Assembly (NCBI GenBank): GCA_029204225.1 | Contig: CM055097.1 | Location: 4,527,059 to 4,591,058, forward strand | Length of the DNA: 64,000 bases | Direction of reading: 5' to 3' | From: Diphasiastrum complanatum | Taxonomy: Eukaryota; Streptophyta; Lycopodiopsida; Lycopodiales; Lycopodiaceae | In this document: positions 12,401 to 23,239 of the stretch, one piece after another | How positions within the stretch are numbered: position 1 is the first letter of the stretch | How the letters are laid out: each line of letters begins with the position of its first letter | The notes under the pieces: generated by a model | The model's input: only the letters and a program-made list of their open reading frames with translations | What the model was told of the DNA's origin: nothing | Database searches by the model: none | Position numbers and translations under genes: made by a program

Positions 12401-13773
12401 CACGTTTCTATATCAGGGCATAAGCCATCCTAATCAGTTTATAGGATATCGGTCTATGTTAGTTTAAGTATGAAAAGTTCGTATATTAGCTTTGTCATAG
12501 TAAGTAAGAGCTTAGCAATAGGTTTAGGCATGGACACATAGCAAGGTATTAGGGCAAATCCATGTCATGCTAACCCTTGTGACTTGTTGAAAAATTCCAA
12601 CCCGCCGTCAGGTGCCAGTGTCATTTTCCCTAAGCAAATCCATGCTTTCCAAGGATAAACAAGACGAAAAAGCTATGTTGTAAATTGATTAAATAGTCTA
12701 AATTTATAAGGTAGCTATGCTTAATGTGGTCTCCTAATATTTTGTTAGGATACCAATATGGGTAATATGTTGTGCTAATCCGTTAAATTGGTTTGTATAT
12801 CCTTACACAAATCCATGTGTTGAAAGGTTAGAAAAACTCTAATTTTGGGACAGTATTATATGTTTACTAAAGTGGTTTAACTAACTGTAGTAAACTATGG
12901 TGTATGAGGGTTGAAGTTGGGTTTCTAAAAGAAGTACTATAGTTCTATACAAATTTTAGGTAGGTTTGTTTAAATATTTGTGCAATGTCCATAATGGTTT
13001 CATTTTTTTCTTGTGTCTAAAATAAGTAATATGCAAAGCAAATCATGTCTTCGATCCTTTACATACTTCAGCCTTAGTATGTGATTAGAACAAGATAAGA
13101 CGAATGCATGTAACATACCTGAATAATTGTCGAAGGACCTTCTTGTGATGATGCCATTGACAAAATCTTTATCTGAGTGCAATTTGCTATCAAGCAACGT
13201 ATGCCAAGACCAACCTCATAGAGTAACAAGCAAATCACCTTCTCACTGCAACAGAAGAACATTCATGTATTCAAAAAGCCACACCAATACATACATAGTG
13301 ATTTCTCTTTAAGGTAGTCGTCGACGGGGGACCAAGTCCCGACGCGTGTGCAATTACCTGACATGACACAATTCTCCTAGCACTAAAACATGTGTACACA
13401 ATCAAGATTAGAAAGTACTGCACCGACATGATGGAATAAGCTTTCAATTCTAACTCTCCCTAAAGCTTAAGTCTATACTCAAAAAAGAGTCGAACTAGTT
13501 GTCATCTCCTAAAGCTAAGAAATCATAATTCAAAGTATAGTATGTTATTATTGAGAACTGGCTTTGACATACATAGGAATTAGCATTGATTTCTTATGAA
13601 AGAAGCATTGTAAGGTTTCGTATTTATCATACTGGAATTTTCAGTAAAGAAGTCTACTGTTTTATTGTCGTAGGTCGTTGTATAGACAACATAGTTTATT
13701 ACATTATATTATGTCTAAGTAAGATCTTAATGCAAAGCATGAATAGTAGATAACTTACCTTGCTGAATTTTAC
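9495..13773. other. 4.3 kb AT-rich intergenic region without recognisable genes
   Basis: No frame over about 68 codons, no conserved retroelement or host-gene motif and no tandem array were recognised. A-rich and T-rich runs are common. A short GC-rich imperfect inverted repeat, gtcgacgggggacc with tcccgacgcg, lies near 13317-13345. The region is probably very old transposon sequence, by inference from the neighbourhood. Confidence 0.45.
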
Positions 13774-13910
13774 AGTGAAGTAGTGGTAGTGGACTGTTGG
13801 GTCAGGTCAATCACTGATTTTTTAAGTGAAGCAGTGGTAGTGGATCACTGGTGGTCAATCACTGATTTTTTAAGTGAAGTATTGGTAGTAAATCGTTGGT
13901 CAATAGCTAG
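13774..13910. repeat. ~50-bp tandem repeat, three copies
   Basis: Units start at 13774, 13825 and 13873 with AGTGAAGYAKTGGTAGT and contain GGTCAATCACTGATTTTTTA at the end of the first two. Spacing is 51 and 48 bp. The third copy decays after ggtcaata. Confidence 0.8.
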
Positions 13911-14824
13911 CCAGAAAGCACTTATTTTTTCCTGTAATGATTCAATGTTATACCTATTGAAGGTACGTGTTTTGCAAGGAATTCATTAGAGATCTTCCAA
14001 GAGTGATTGTAATAGATAGCAGGACGGTTTTTCTCTCTCAGCCATCAGTTCAAACCTCATCACTAATCTCTCTAGCTTTGACTTTGTTTCCTAGTTGGTT
14101 TGCAACTTCCACAAGTTATCTTACAAGTTTCTTTTTTTTTGGCTTCCCTACCAAAAAGGCAGGTTGTTACAGAATCCAACCAAGCGTACAAGCTTAAGTA
14201 TGCTCTCTCTGTCTCCTATTCCTAGCTGTTTGCTGCCCTTCTATTCACTAGTTTTGTGCAAAATTGTGAATATGGAAGCTGCAATTTCAATATAGATTCA
14301 CCAACAAGATATGCTTATGTTGTGCCTATGCGTGCTTATGCTTGTCATTAAGGCTTCAATATTATACTATTTTAAAACTAGTTTACAGTCCTTTACACGC
14401 TCACAACAAAAGATTGAATTCAAAATCTCAATTTCTTTACAAATAATACAACCATCAAATATGGTTTTTAAAAAAGTGAAAAATGAATCCATATGAACAA
14501 GAAGCTAAAATCAGTTATTCAATTCAACATTATTCCACTACTCATAAGCTTTAGTTTCCTTGCTTGAAAGCACTCAAATTTTGCCTTTTGACAAGCAAAA
14601 TTTTTAGCCTTTAACTAAGCGCTATAATCCCGTATAAGAGCTAATATTTTTGCCTTGCATTCAAAAGTAGAAAAGCAAAGCTAGAATTCTAGGAAGAGAC
14701 AAAAGAATCAGCTGATCAAGCTTTTACTCCTAAACTTCAAGAACCAGGACCCCAACTTTAAAAGATATGTTCTTTAATTCTTTGTCTTTTTTTGTGCTTT
14801 CAATTAGCAAATCCACCTACCTTT

Positions 14825-15090
14825 GGCTATGATACCACTTTCAAGTCCCCCTCCAAGGATCCAAGACCAAACAACTTAACAAAGGAAACAAATGGAATCA
14901 TATGGTGGACACCATCAAGTCTTGCTTTCCTATTAGTAGAGAGACAAATAGGCATTGAACCAATACCTTCAATCACACATTCACCACCATTGGTCATGTG
15001 AATTGCTTTCTTGGCTCCATCATAAGTGACCAAAGAAGTAAAGAATTCCTTGTGACTAGTCATGTTGAACTAGTGTTACCATCTGTGCTA
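14825..15090 (-). mobile_element. Copia protease-region relic next to a primer-binding-site-like motif
   Basis: The minus-strand frame 15063-14827 begins MTSHKEFFTSLVTYDG and continues with NGGECVIEGIGSMPI. This matches the sequence after the D-S/T-G active site of copia proteases (the HMTS...F and G.G.i segments). The active-site triplet itself is lost upstream. The frame runs into TGGTATCATAGCC (minus strand, 14837-14825), which resembles the initiator-tRNA-Met primer-binding site TGGTATCAGAGC. Protease sequence flowing into such a site is not a normal element order, so at least two fragments are joined here. Confidence 0.6.
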
Positions 15091-15379
15091 ACACAGAAAA
15101 AAGAGAAATAAAACTCCGTGAATGTGTTTTGTAAGTCCACGTACGAGTGTCTGTTAATAAACTTCTGCCATGGCATGTGTTTGTAATCCCATGAGTAGAA
15201 GCTTAAAAAATAATAGCTTAAACTTAAATTTAGAACTTAGACTTAGGAAACTGCATACTAGAATGTTTCAATCCATTTTTCAAAGATTTTGTTGATTCGT
15301 GTAGCTAGAGTATGTTTGTTTATCACAAAATATCCCTATCCCTAAGTAGTAATGGATATCTCTTGAATCTTTCATGTCA

Positions 15380-15861
15380 AACATAGAGGAAATATGAAGC
15401 TTAGTATCAATCTAAGAAATCAAACTTTTGCACACCAAGATGAAATCAACCATAAGAAACGCAATGATTACAAATTCTTCATGTATCACAACATGTAGAT
15501 GTTTGAATTTGCATGAGCTGTCTTCAAAATTTAAAACAATTTTCTATATAGTGGTGCCATGCTTGAGGCCATAGATGGTTTTGTGAAGTTCACACACTAG
15601 ATCTTTTGCCATCAATAAAGTACACTTTGATTTGATCCATTTAGATGTCTGCATCCACGTCTCCATTCAAAAATGGTGTTCTACATTCATTTGATGAACC
15701 TCCAAAGCTTCAACAGCAGCAGTTGCAAGAAGTGTCCAAATCAATGTCAATTTTGCAATGGGAGAAAAAATTGTTGTGATCGATACCTTCAACTTGAGTG
15801 TCTTATCCCAAAAAAATTCACTAGACATGCCAAAAAACCCCATTCCAAACACTACCCTCAT
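15380..15861 (-). mobile_element. Copia reverse-transcriptase relic
   Basis: On the minus strand this reads TTIFSPIAKLTLIWTLLAT, EALEVHQMNVEHHF (the W.l.QmDVk.AFL region), then across stops NGDVDADI, MDQ...YF and LHKTIYGLK, the diagnostic copia LYGLKQ-type motif. Several stops (for example after EHHF) show it is dead. Its outer end is 17 bp from the stop codon of the NTM1 gene, so a copia fragment sits against that gene's 3' end. RT lies 5' of the protease relic at 14.8-15.1 kb on the same strand, the reverse of copia order, so they are separate or rearranged pieces. Confidence 0.8.
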
Positions 15862-15877
15862 TTCTCTCTATAATACT

Positions 15878-18109
15878 TTAATATATAGTTCGGGGCTGGT
15901 TGGACAATTTTTTCGATCTTGTCCTATTTGACAAAGGAACAACAGGTACAGGAGATTGTGTGAGTGCATACATCCGCACACCAAGAAGCTCTCGTGGGAA
16001 ACGCTGTTGGGCCTGCAAATAAAAGGGAACAGTTTTGAAACAAGAGCGCAACAAGAAAGTGGGTGTTAACAACTGGAGAAATTTTTACTAAGGATGAAGA
16101 AAATTTTAGTAAGGATTGATCTCAATGTGCATCCTAAAATGCAACAAATATATACTATGTCGATGAAGGATCTAAATCCATCACGGGAGTGATGGAAATT
16201 TTTGTGAAACCCCAACTTAGCTTACTCAGAAACATACAACTTGCAGACATACCCTTGTTTTTTGCAGATGCAGACCTGTTTGCTTCATCAGATCCCTAAA
16301 GTAAGCATCAGACCTTGAAACACTGCTATCTGCTTTGTCCAGAAGAAAATCTGCAAGACCAGCTAACTGAAGACCAGCCCATCACATGCCACACGTATCC
16401 AAGTAAAGACTACATCCCTGCTTTCAGCCCAACTTCTTAGAATCATAAACACATATCTTTCAAAGCAGACACTGCTACAACCAAAACTTCATCTTGGATT
16501 ATATTCTGCTACAACTCTAAAAGCTATAACTTGATTTTTTTGTTTTGATGGTGCCTTTGGAATACTTCTTTGAAATTTTACACTCATAGGCAGGTGATGG
16601 TCTCCTTCAAACCACTTCTAAGCTAAAACAAACTACCTAAATGTAGTCAGTGTACAGAAAAGATTGGGCATACCACATTTGCTAACATTCTCTTTCAAAA
16701 CAAATAAACCATCTGGTTTAAGGCCAACCTGCATAAAATAACAAAAATTCAAGTTATTGATCTAAAGCATAACTGAACACTTCGATCTAAACCTTAATAT
16801 AGTTTCATATCAGTTGCTAAAACATGGAGCCGGGACTTGAGTTTAACCTTCGCTCTGAGAAAAAACGTGACGAAATCTTGATCTGTTAGGTGACCAATGC
16901 ACCACTGGACCCAAATAACGTCATATCTGTTTGGTTCTGGAGTGAAGTTCTGACACAGATTCCAAAACAACAGAGATAAAGATTCAGATTAATCAGAAAG
17001 ATTTGAGCAGGCATTAGTTACTAAAGCTCCAGGTAAATAAGATAACTTACTTGCAATGGTGTGGCGAAAAAATTCACAACTCTGTGCAAGCTGTGATCTT
17101 GGATAACATTACTTTCTAAAATGTGGCTCTTCAAATCTCTTCGAGCAGTTTCTAAGAAATGTTGAACTGGTTCTACCAAATCCACCTAAGTCAACACAAT
17201 CACATTAAGCCTGTCAAACTAAAATCAAGAGCCATTGAAACTTACCCGGTGCATTCCTGACCCCCTATCAGAAAAACAATATTCTTAAGAGGTATAGTGA
17301 AGACGCGATTGCAAAACATCTCATGCTTTTCAACCAACCACACATCAGAGAAACCCTCAACAAGACTAGGCTTAGAATTCTGCTGGCGTGAAAGCTAGTA
17401 AGCAAGACTCTGGGGAAAATGAAACCCTAGAAATCTGGCAGAAGCTGGAACACGTACCAGAAGAACTATACCTCATGAAAATGCCTTAAAAGAAGCTGCT
17501 TAGTGACTCGGCCAACGCCAGCACCACAATCTGAACCAGCAAAAAGAGAGAATTATTTAGAAGGGAGCCAAGCAGAACTAGATCCGCTACATGCATTTGG
17601 CTTCGAAAATAAAATGATAAAACATTGCAAGCAAGGCCTGCAAGTAGCAAACAGACTGTGAAAAAGTGTTTGCAAAAACATGACAAACAAATGCATACCT
17701 AGCGCAACAAGATGGCGATTTCCCCTAACATAATCAGGCATGCACTCGCTCAACACATCAAGAAGAAAGCGGTCACTTTCCATGACATCCCAGCTACTGA
17801 CATTTCCGTATCCGCCTAACACCCCATCAACCGTGGCCTCAACACCCTGCATTCCAGTATCAATCACAACTCACCAGCAGCTAAGCTTCTGATAGAAAAT
17901 AAAAGCATTGTCGCCTGCCCCATGAGCAAACAAACTGATATACTAACCGTCCAGTATTTGATGCCATTCTGATACCATTCATCCTTCTTGTTTAAGTCTG
18001 GATCCCGGCTAGTTTCGGCATCCTCCCCCGCTTCCTGCAGCCACATTTCCTTCCTGCTGCTGTAGCTTTTGCCATCCTCGGAATCCATGGCAACAGCGCC
18101 CGCGTCCAT
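15878..18109 (-). CDS. NTM1: Alpha-N-terminal protein methyltransferase 1, complete eight-exon gene
   Basis: SAM-dependent enzyme that methylates the alpha-amino group of proteins with an exposed N-terminal X-Pro-Lys type motif. Minus-strand exons: 18109-17948, 17846-17699, 17529-17471, 17185-17051, 16949-16848, 16728-16674, 16350-16253, 16012-15878. All introns are GT-AG (101-323 bp) and phases join to one 297-aa frame ending taa. Residues 43-68 hold the plant-type WYQNGIKYW...VDGVLGGYG entry; 101-111 VALDCGAGVGR is the SAM-binding loop; 124-134 VDLVEPVQHFL and 178-191 DVIWVQWCIGHLTD are core motifs; 206-219 PDGLFVLKENVSK follows; RELLGVRMYALT is the usual family end. About 26 extra residues, Pro- and then Arg/Lys-rich, follow YALT. 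The start was chosen at 18109 (gcaATGg), but an in-frame ATG at 18187 would add 26 residues. Identification rests on recalled family motifs; every exon was read by eye. Confidence 0.93.
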
Positions 18110-18132
18110 TGCCACAGCCCTGTGCTGGAGAG

Positions 18133-18153
18133 AAACCCTAACAGAAACCCTAA
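18133..18153. promoter_or_regulatory. Two telo boxes upstream of NTM1
   Basis: Two exact AAACCCTAA motifs (18133-18141 and 18145-18153) lie 24-44 bp upstream of the chosen NTM1 start codon. Telo boxes are known plant promoter or 5'-leader elements of translation-related and cell-cycle genes. Their position supports this side as the transcription start region, but the actual start site cannot be seen. Confidence 0.6.
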
Positions 18154-18284
18154 CAGCACTGAAGGGAAAGAAGATAGAAGGACCCAAGGGGGGTGGCTTG
18201 GCTCATGTGGCCCTTGCTGGAAATATGGGGACAAGAGAGAGAGATGCTATCATGCATATGCCCAAACAACTATGTACATGACTA

Positions 18285-18460
18285 TGCATATGCAAATAGT
18301 AAGTTTATGTTCTAGAAGTTACTCTCTTTTATGTGCTTGTCGGGATACATATGCATATAGTAAGTTTATGTTATAGAAGTTACCCTCTTTGTGCTTGTCG
18401 AGATGCATATGCATATAGTAAGTTTATGTTATAGAAGTTACCCTCTTTGTGCTTGTCGGA
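18285..18460. repeat. ~60-bp tandem repeat, three copies, upstream of NTM1
   Basis: Each unit contains ATGCATATGCAWATAGTAAG, then TTTATGTTMTAGAAGTTACY and CTCTTTgTGCTTGTCG. The AGTAAG anchor occurs at 18298, 18359 and 18418, giving periods of 61 and 59 bp. Copies 2 and 3 are nearly identical. The array lies about 175-350 bp 5' of the gene's start, so it may sit in the promoter. Confidence 0.9.
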
Positions 18461-18703
18461 TGTAGCTTGTGAAGGGGAACTGGTTTTGGTCATCCTCTTT
18501 CATGTTTCCCACACATAGCTCTGAAGGGGGAAATCCTAGTTTCGTTTTCCTCATGCTAATTTTTCGTTTCTTGAGGGAGGGAGGGAGGGTGAGAGAGGGG
18601 AGGGGACGAGTGAAAGGGAGTTGCATATGTTTTGGCTTAGAAATCTGAGATGTGAAGAGTTCCAATTGTACATAAGTCGTAGCAAACAGTGGTTTCAGAA
18701 TGT

Positions 18704-18742
18704 GGATGTGCTAGCAGCACACTTGGTTGTGCTAGCACATCC
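18704..18742. repeat. Perfect 13-bp inverted repeat (hairpin)
   Basis: GGATGTGCTAGCA at 18704-18716 pairs exactly with TGCTAGCACATCC at 18730-18742 across a 13-base loop that itself contains gcacac. It could form a cruciform or RNA hairpin, or be the tip of an eroded transposon. No terminator-type T run follows. Confidence 0.8.
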
Positions 18743-18866
18743 CCTTACTCGGCCTATTATTGCACTATAAGTTGAACTATGTGTGGCCTTTCTCTAGGTG
18801 TCTACGTGGGCCAAACCACCTCAACATCCAAATTCCAAATGCCCATCCTAGGTGTGCATTGTGCAT

Positions 18867-18868
<2 letters not shown>

Positions 18869-18940
<72 letters not shown>
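18869..18940. repeat. (GA)n microsatellite, ~36 units
   Basis: Uninterrupted AG/GA tract between gtgcatgagg and gaaccgatcg. Confidence 0.97.
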
Positions 18941-18943
<3 letters not shown>

Positions 18944-18959
18944 CCGATCGGCAAAAATT

Positions 18960-19768
18960 AATATTTTCAGATATTTTCAAATTTTTAATGATTTTGATGT
19001 GTTTTTTTGTCCCATTCAATGAACATTTCAAACACAGATGCCCAAATTATTAGTAATTTGCTATGTGTGCTACAAGATCCATACGAAACTTAATTCTAAG
19101 AGAATAATTGGAGGACAAAGAGTCTTATGTTACAAAGGTTGCATGTCACAACTTGGTGGTCACGGTCATTCTTATGTACATACACAAACAAATTGTTGAG
19201 ATAGTTGGCAAGAAGGGTAAGTTGTATAACCATCGCAGTTGCCTCAAGCTCAACCATCTCTCTAAATCATTTACAACGTCATTGGTCCAAAAAATACTTA
19301 CAAGGGACATAACTAGATATGTATAATTATTGCCCAACACTTTAGTAATCAATAGCTGTGATTTTTGACAAAAAATAGATACACTTGGGGGGTGCCCAAT
19401 TCTTGATCCTTAAAAAAAACAGTAATCATCGGAAAAACTTTTGCCCAAAAGTATCATAATACATCGTGAAAACCTATTGGAGCTTTTAGTAACTAGAGAC
19501 ACGAATTTTACCAACCCTATTTAATCTCATGTTTACATTTACAAGGACTTTGTGTATGCTATTATACATAAAAGCTCGAGTGGCACATGACTCCTTGGTT
19601 ACTAACGTCATATTTCCAAGGAGTAAGAATTAGGATTCAATCCAAGTTATACTACATTGTCGACGTTTATTAGCCAATATTGTCTAGTGTACCTTGACAA
19701 TGTGCATGTAGGGCAATATTAGCACAAAATATCACAGCTATAAGTTTGTTTTTGCTTTGTTTGTTAGC
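18960..19768. other. No gene recognised
   Basis: Only short frames (up to 72 codons at 19108-19326) without any recognised domain. AT-rich, no repeat structure seen. Confidence 0.4.
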
Positions 19769-19830
19769 ATCACTTATCATAAAATGGTAGTATAACATTA
19801 TCACTTATCATAAAATGGTAGTATAACATT
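19769..19830. repeat. Exact 31-bp tandem duplication
   Basis: The 31-bp unit starting ATCACTTATCATAAAATGGT occurs at 19769-19799 and 19800-19830 with no mismatch, so the duplication is recent. Confidence 0.95.
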
Positions 19831-20165
19831 AGTTATCCATTACTGGCCATATAATCTACTGGCATTATTATCAAAGATTATGTGATTTATCATTCATAAT
19901 GTTCCGCTTTCTACTAATGTGTCATAGTCATATAATATTGAAATAACATCATACAATTGTAGCATGTGATGTCATCAACAAAGAAATATTCTAGATGGAT
20001 CAAATCTGTGAGAAACTCACCAAATTACTCTCTTGTCATAATAAGCATGTTAGTTTCTCACTTTTGAAACAAATTTGCTATAAAAAAGTATGAGAATCAC
20101 ATCACATTCATAAAATTGCAAGCTAGTTATGTGAAGCACATGAAATTCATACCCTGGGGAAAAAG

Positions 20166-20477
20166 GTGGTTCTTGCTTCCACCAAACCCGGTAAGCTATT
20201 TCTTTGTAAAAGATACATTGGTGAGTTTCTTAGAACTTTAATTAGCCCGTTTTCTTGTGATTCCTTGGAAGGTAATTTTTATTACCCGTTGAATGTCACA
20301 AAAATGGTTAATGACAGTTTTTTCTCTAAACTGTTTTCCTTGCTTAAATCTCCAAGAACTCCTTTTTTGATTTACGAGTCAATTCTCAAGGTTGGTAACG
20401 AAGAAGATCTTTCGTTAAGTCACTGTGTTGGGACATTATTGGTATTTACTTACAGTGATGCGACACCTCTATTTTGA
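20166..20477 (+). other. Unidentified 103-codon open frame
   Basis: An open frame starting MVLASTKPGKLFLCKRYIGE and ending with SDATPLF. It contains no domain I recognise. Downstream, 20590-20760 remains partly open (a charged run DVEHDDKSEYPQC). It may be part of a decayed retroelement gag or an unknown gene, but the frame length alone is weak evidence in this AT-rich region. Confidence 0.2.
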
Positions 20478-21189
20478 CTTACAAAGATTTTCTCGGATCT
20501 CTTCTTTGAAACTTTTCCTAGGACAAATCTCGATTGATATGCACCCCTTGGAAACTCGTGACGTTTCCTCTTAAAAAGGGGGAGAAGTAGGACGAAAAGA
20601 GAGCTATCAAGGAGAAACATCTGTTAGTGGACGTGGAGCACGATGATAAGAGCGAATATCCCCAATGCTCATTGGAGGTCATTGACTCAAGTTTACTAGT
20701 CGAAGGTCATTCATTATATTTACAAAGGATCAATAGATAAGAACATGGACCAAAAGAGAAAAAATGAGCTATTGATTAGTGTTTATGAGTTGTTGGGGTT
20801 TAGGGTCTAGCCCTTAGAAAAATAGGCTATGGTTGTAGGAGACTTTTTGGTGGCCTCCTAGTCCCATTGGTTTGCAATCTATGGTTGTGGTTCAGGACCA
20901 TTCATAAAAAGTGAATTAGTCAAAACAACTCTTGTTTTTTAATCTCTTCGGTCAATGCTAGCGAGCTATCTCACATTGCCCAACTCCACAATATCATTTT
21001 TGCTTTCTTCTACAAAACCTGGCTCATTAGCTTCAAGAAATATCTTATTCTCGTGGCCTTGCTTTTTGAGCTCGAGACACAAACTCCAAGACGTCTTGTG
21101 GGAAAGGACAATAGTTTCAAGAACTTTGTTGGAATAGGGTGCCAAGACTGCAAGTTCTAATAAGATTCGGCTCTATTTAAAATCATCAT

Positions 21190-22430
21190 AATTAGTTGAG
21201 TTTTTCAAAATGGTACAAGACTTTATGCATGACTATTGGTTATGTTGTATGCTACAATATGGAGTGTCGGCTATTGTATGGTATTGGCGGTATATGTTAG
21301 TTGTTGTCATTGATCAATATCTACTACCAATGGTTCTAACATTTATGAGTGCTCAGTTTGAGTTGCTTAGTCAATTTTAATCAAACAATAAGCCTTTATG
21401 CATGATTCTACTCAAAAGTCATATTCTCTACATGTAATGGCATAGTATGTAGTGTCAATTATTGTATATGTTATAATATGTAATTCCAACTATTGTATAG
21501 TAGTGGTGTATGTTACTACTGTTTACTATTGCAATAATATCGACCAACATTATTATTGGTAACCATATACTAAATTTGAGTTGTTTTTTCAATCTCAAAA
21601 CGATACATGGCTTTATGCCTAACTCCGCTTAAAAGCCTTTTTACTCATTTTCAATGGCATAGTATGTAGTGTCATCTATTGTTCAATGCTTGTACTAATT
21701 TAAAACTAGTTATTGTTACTAATACACATATCTATCGCCAATATTGTTGGTACTATCAAATACGAGCACTTAGTTTCAGTTGTTTAGTTGGTCTCTCTTT
21801 CCAAAGCCATGCATGTTGAAGAATAGCATTAAAACATTTCAAAGAAATGGTATAGGGCCTTATGCCTAACTCCACTTAAAGGTTGTAATGCCCACTTGTA
21901 CTGGTTAGTGTGTAGTGTCAACTATTTTTTATGGTATGTTGTGCCTATTGTTGTATAATTGTAGTAGTATATGTTGCAAGTGGTTATTGTTACTAATACA
22001 TATATGCCACCAATACCTTTTATTAAATGATATATGAGCACTTAGTTTAAGTTATTGACTCAGTTTCAAAACTGATACTTTACATGGATCTATGCCCGCC
22101 GACTCCACTCAAAGTCATAATCCTTGACTTTAATGGCATAGTATGTAGTGTCAACTATTGAATATGGTATTATATGTAGTTCTAGCTATGGTATACTAGT
22201 ATTTGTATTTGTGATAACCTATTATTGTAACTGATATATATCTAATGCCAATATTATTGGACCTAAAGTAATGAGCAGTTAATTTGAGTTTTCTAGTTAA
22301 TCTTAGAATGGTACAAGGATTTATGTTTGACTCCATTCATAATATATAGTGTTCGCTAATGTATATGGTACAATAAGTAGTATTGACTATTGTTTAAGAT
22401 TGGTATGTGTAATTACCAGTTATCATTCCT
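21190..22430. repeat. Diverged satellite-like tandem array, ~6 units of ~200-245 bp
   Basis: A phrase related to GGCATAGTATGTAGTGTCAA followed by ctattgtat recurs near 21255, 21439, 21656, 21900, 22135 and 22340. Between occurrences the same order of secondary phrases returns: GTTATTGTTACTAATACATA, a CCAATATTATTGG-like phrase, GAGCACTTAGTTT-AGTTG, and CTTTATGCCTAACTCCACTT. Spacings between the clear anchors are about 217, 246, 233 and 201 bp. No coding potential was found. This is an old tandem array whose copies have drifted. Confidence 0.8.
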
Positions 22431-23239
22431 AGTATATATTTTGCTGATCTCCATGTCACCTCCTAACATATAGCATATTGTGATAGTTGCATACTTAGGC
22501 AAGTAATATGGAAGCAACAATGAAGTTTCCCATGAACATTGCTGGGCCAACTATGATCCCCTCAAGGAAAGGATATTGCGAGGTCTACATATATTTGTTA
22601 ATTTCAATGTTGCTATATTGGAAAAAAGTGATGTTCCATCATTGACCCCAATGCAGGACACACAAACATTGAGGGTAATGTGTACTTCATCACAAACGAA
22701 TCTATATCATGCCACTTACTAATTTTGAGTAGACAATAAATGTCCCACAACAATATCACAAAATTGCTTTCCTTTATGTGAATTTATGAGCACAAGTAGT
22801 GGACCATCCCATCCTATAGAGCTAGATGAAGAAATGATTAGTGAGGAGGGAATCAATTTGTTTAATCCACATTTCGAGAGAACTAGGATGCAATCAACAT
22901 CATTGCAATAAAATTGGATAGTTTCATAGGACAAGGAGAAATTTGATGATAAAATCACATGCTTCTTAATGATAGGAAATAACATTTTTTTTTTTCCATT
23001 CTTTTCCAAGGGGTGGCCACATCCATAAATTTTTGAGACTCCTAAAAAAAGGGCTATAAGCTTCATGACCTACAACTATCCTTGTTACTAGAGATGTTAT
23101 CTTCCTAGAACATAAATTTTAGATTTCAAATCTAAAATTCAGAATCAGCCTATTGATAATTTTGAATTTTTTTCTTACTCTTGCACCAATCATTTCCAAT
23201 TCATCAAGTTTTGAATTACCTTTTTAAGTAGAAAATTTT

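Noticed and set aside
15667-15861. Copia RT as part of the NTM1 3' exon
   Set aside because: NTM1 ends in a stop at 15880-15878 before it, and the RT match is unmistakable.
14825-15861. One continuous copia element
   Set aside because: RT lies upstream of protease on the same strand, opposite to copia order.
17864-18187. Single 107-codon NTM1 exon 1 frame read to its stop
   Set aside because: The last ~28 codons lie in intron 1; the GTTAGT donor at 17947 and the perfect phase join to exon 2 define the true end.
18704-18742. Rho-independent terminator
   Set aside because: This is not bacterial sequence and there is no T run after the hairpin.
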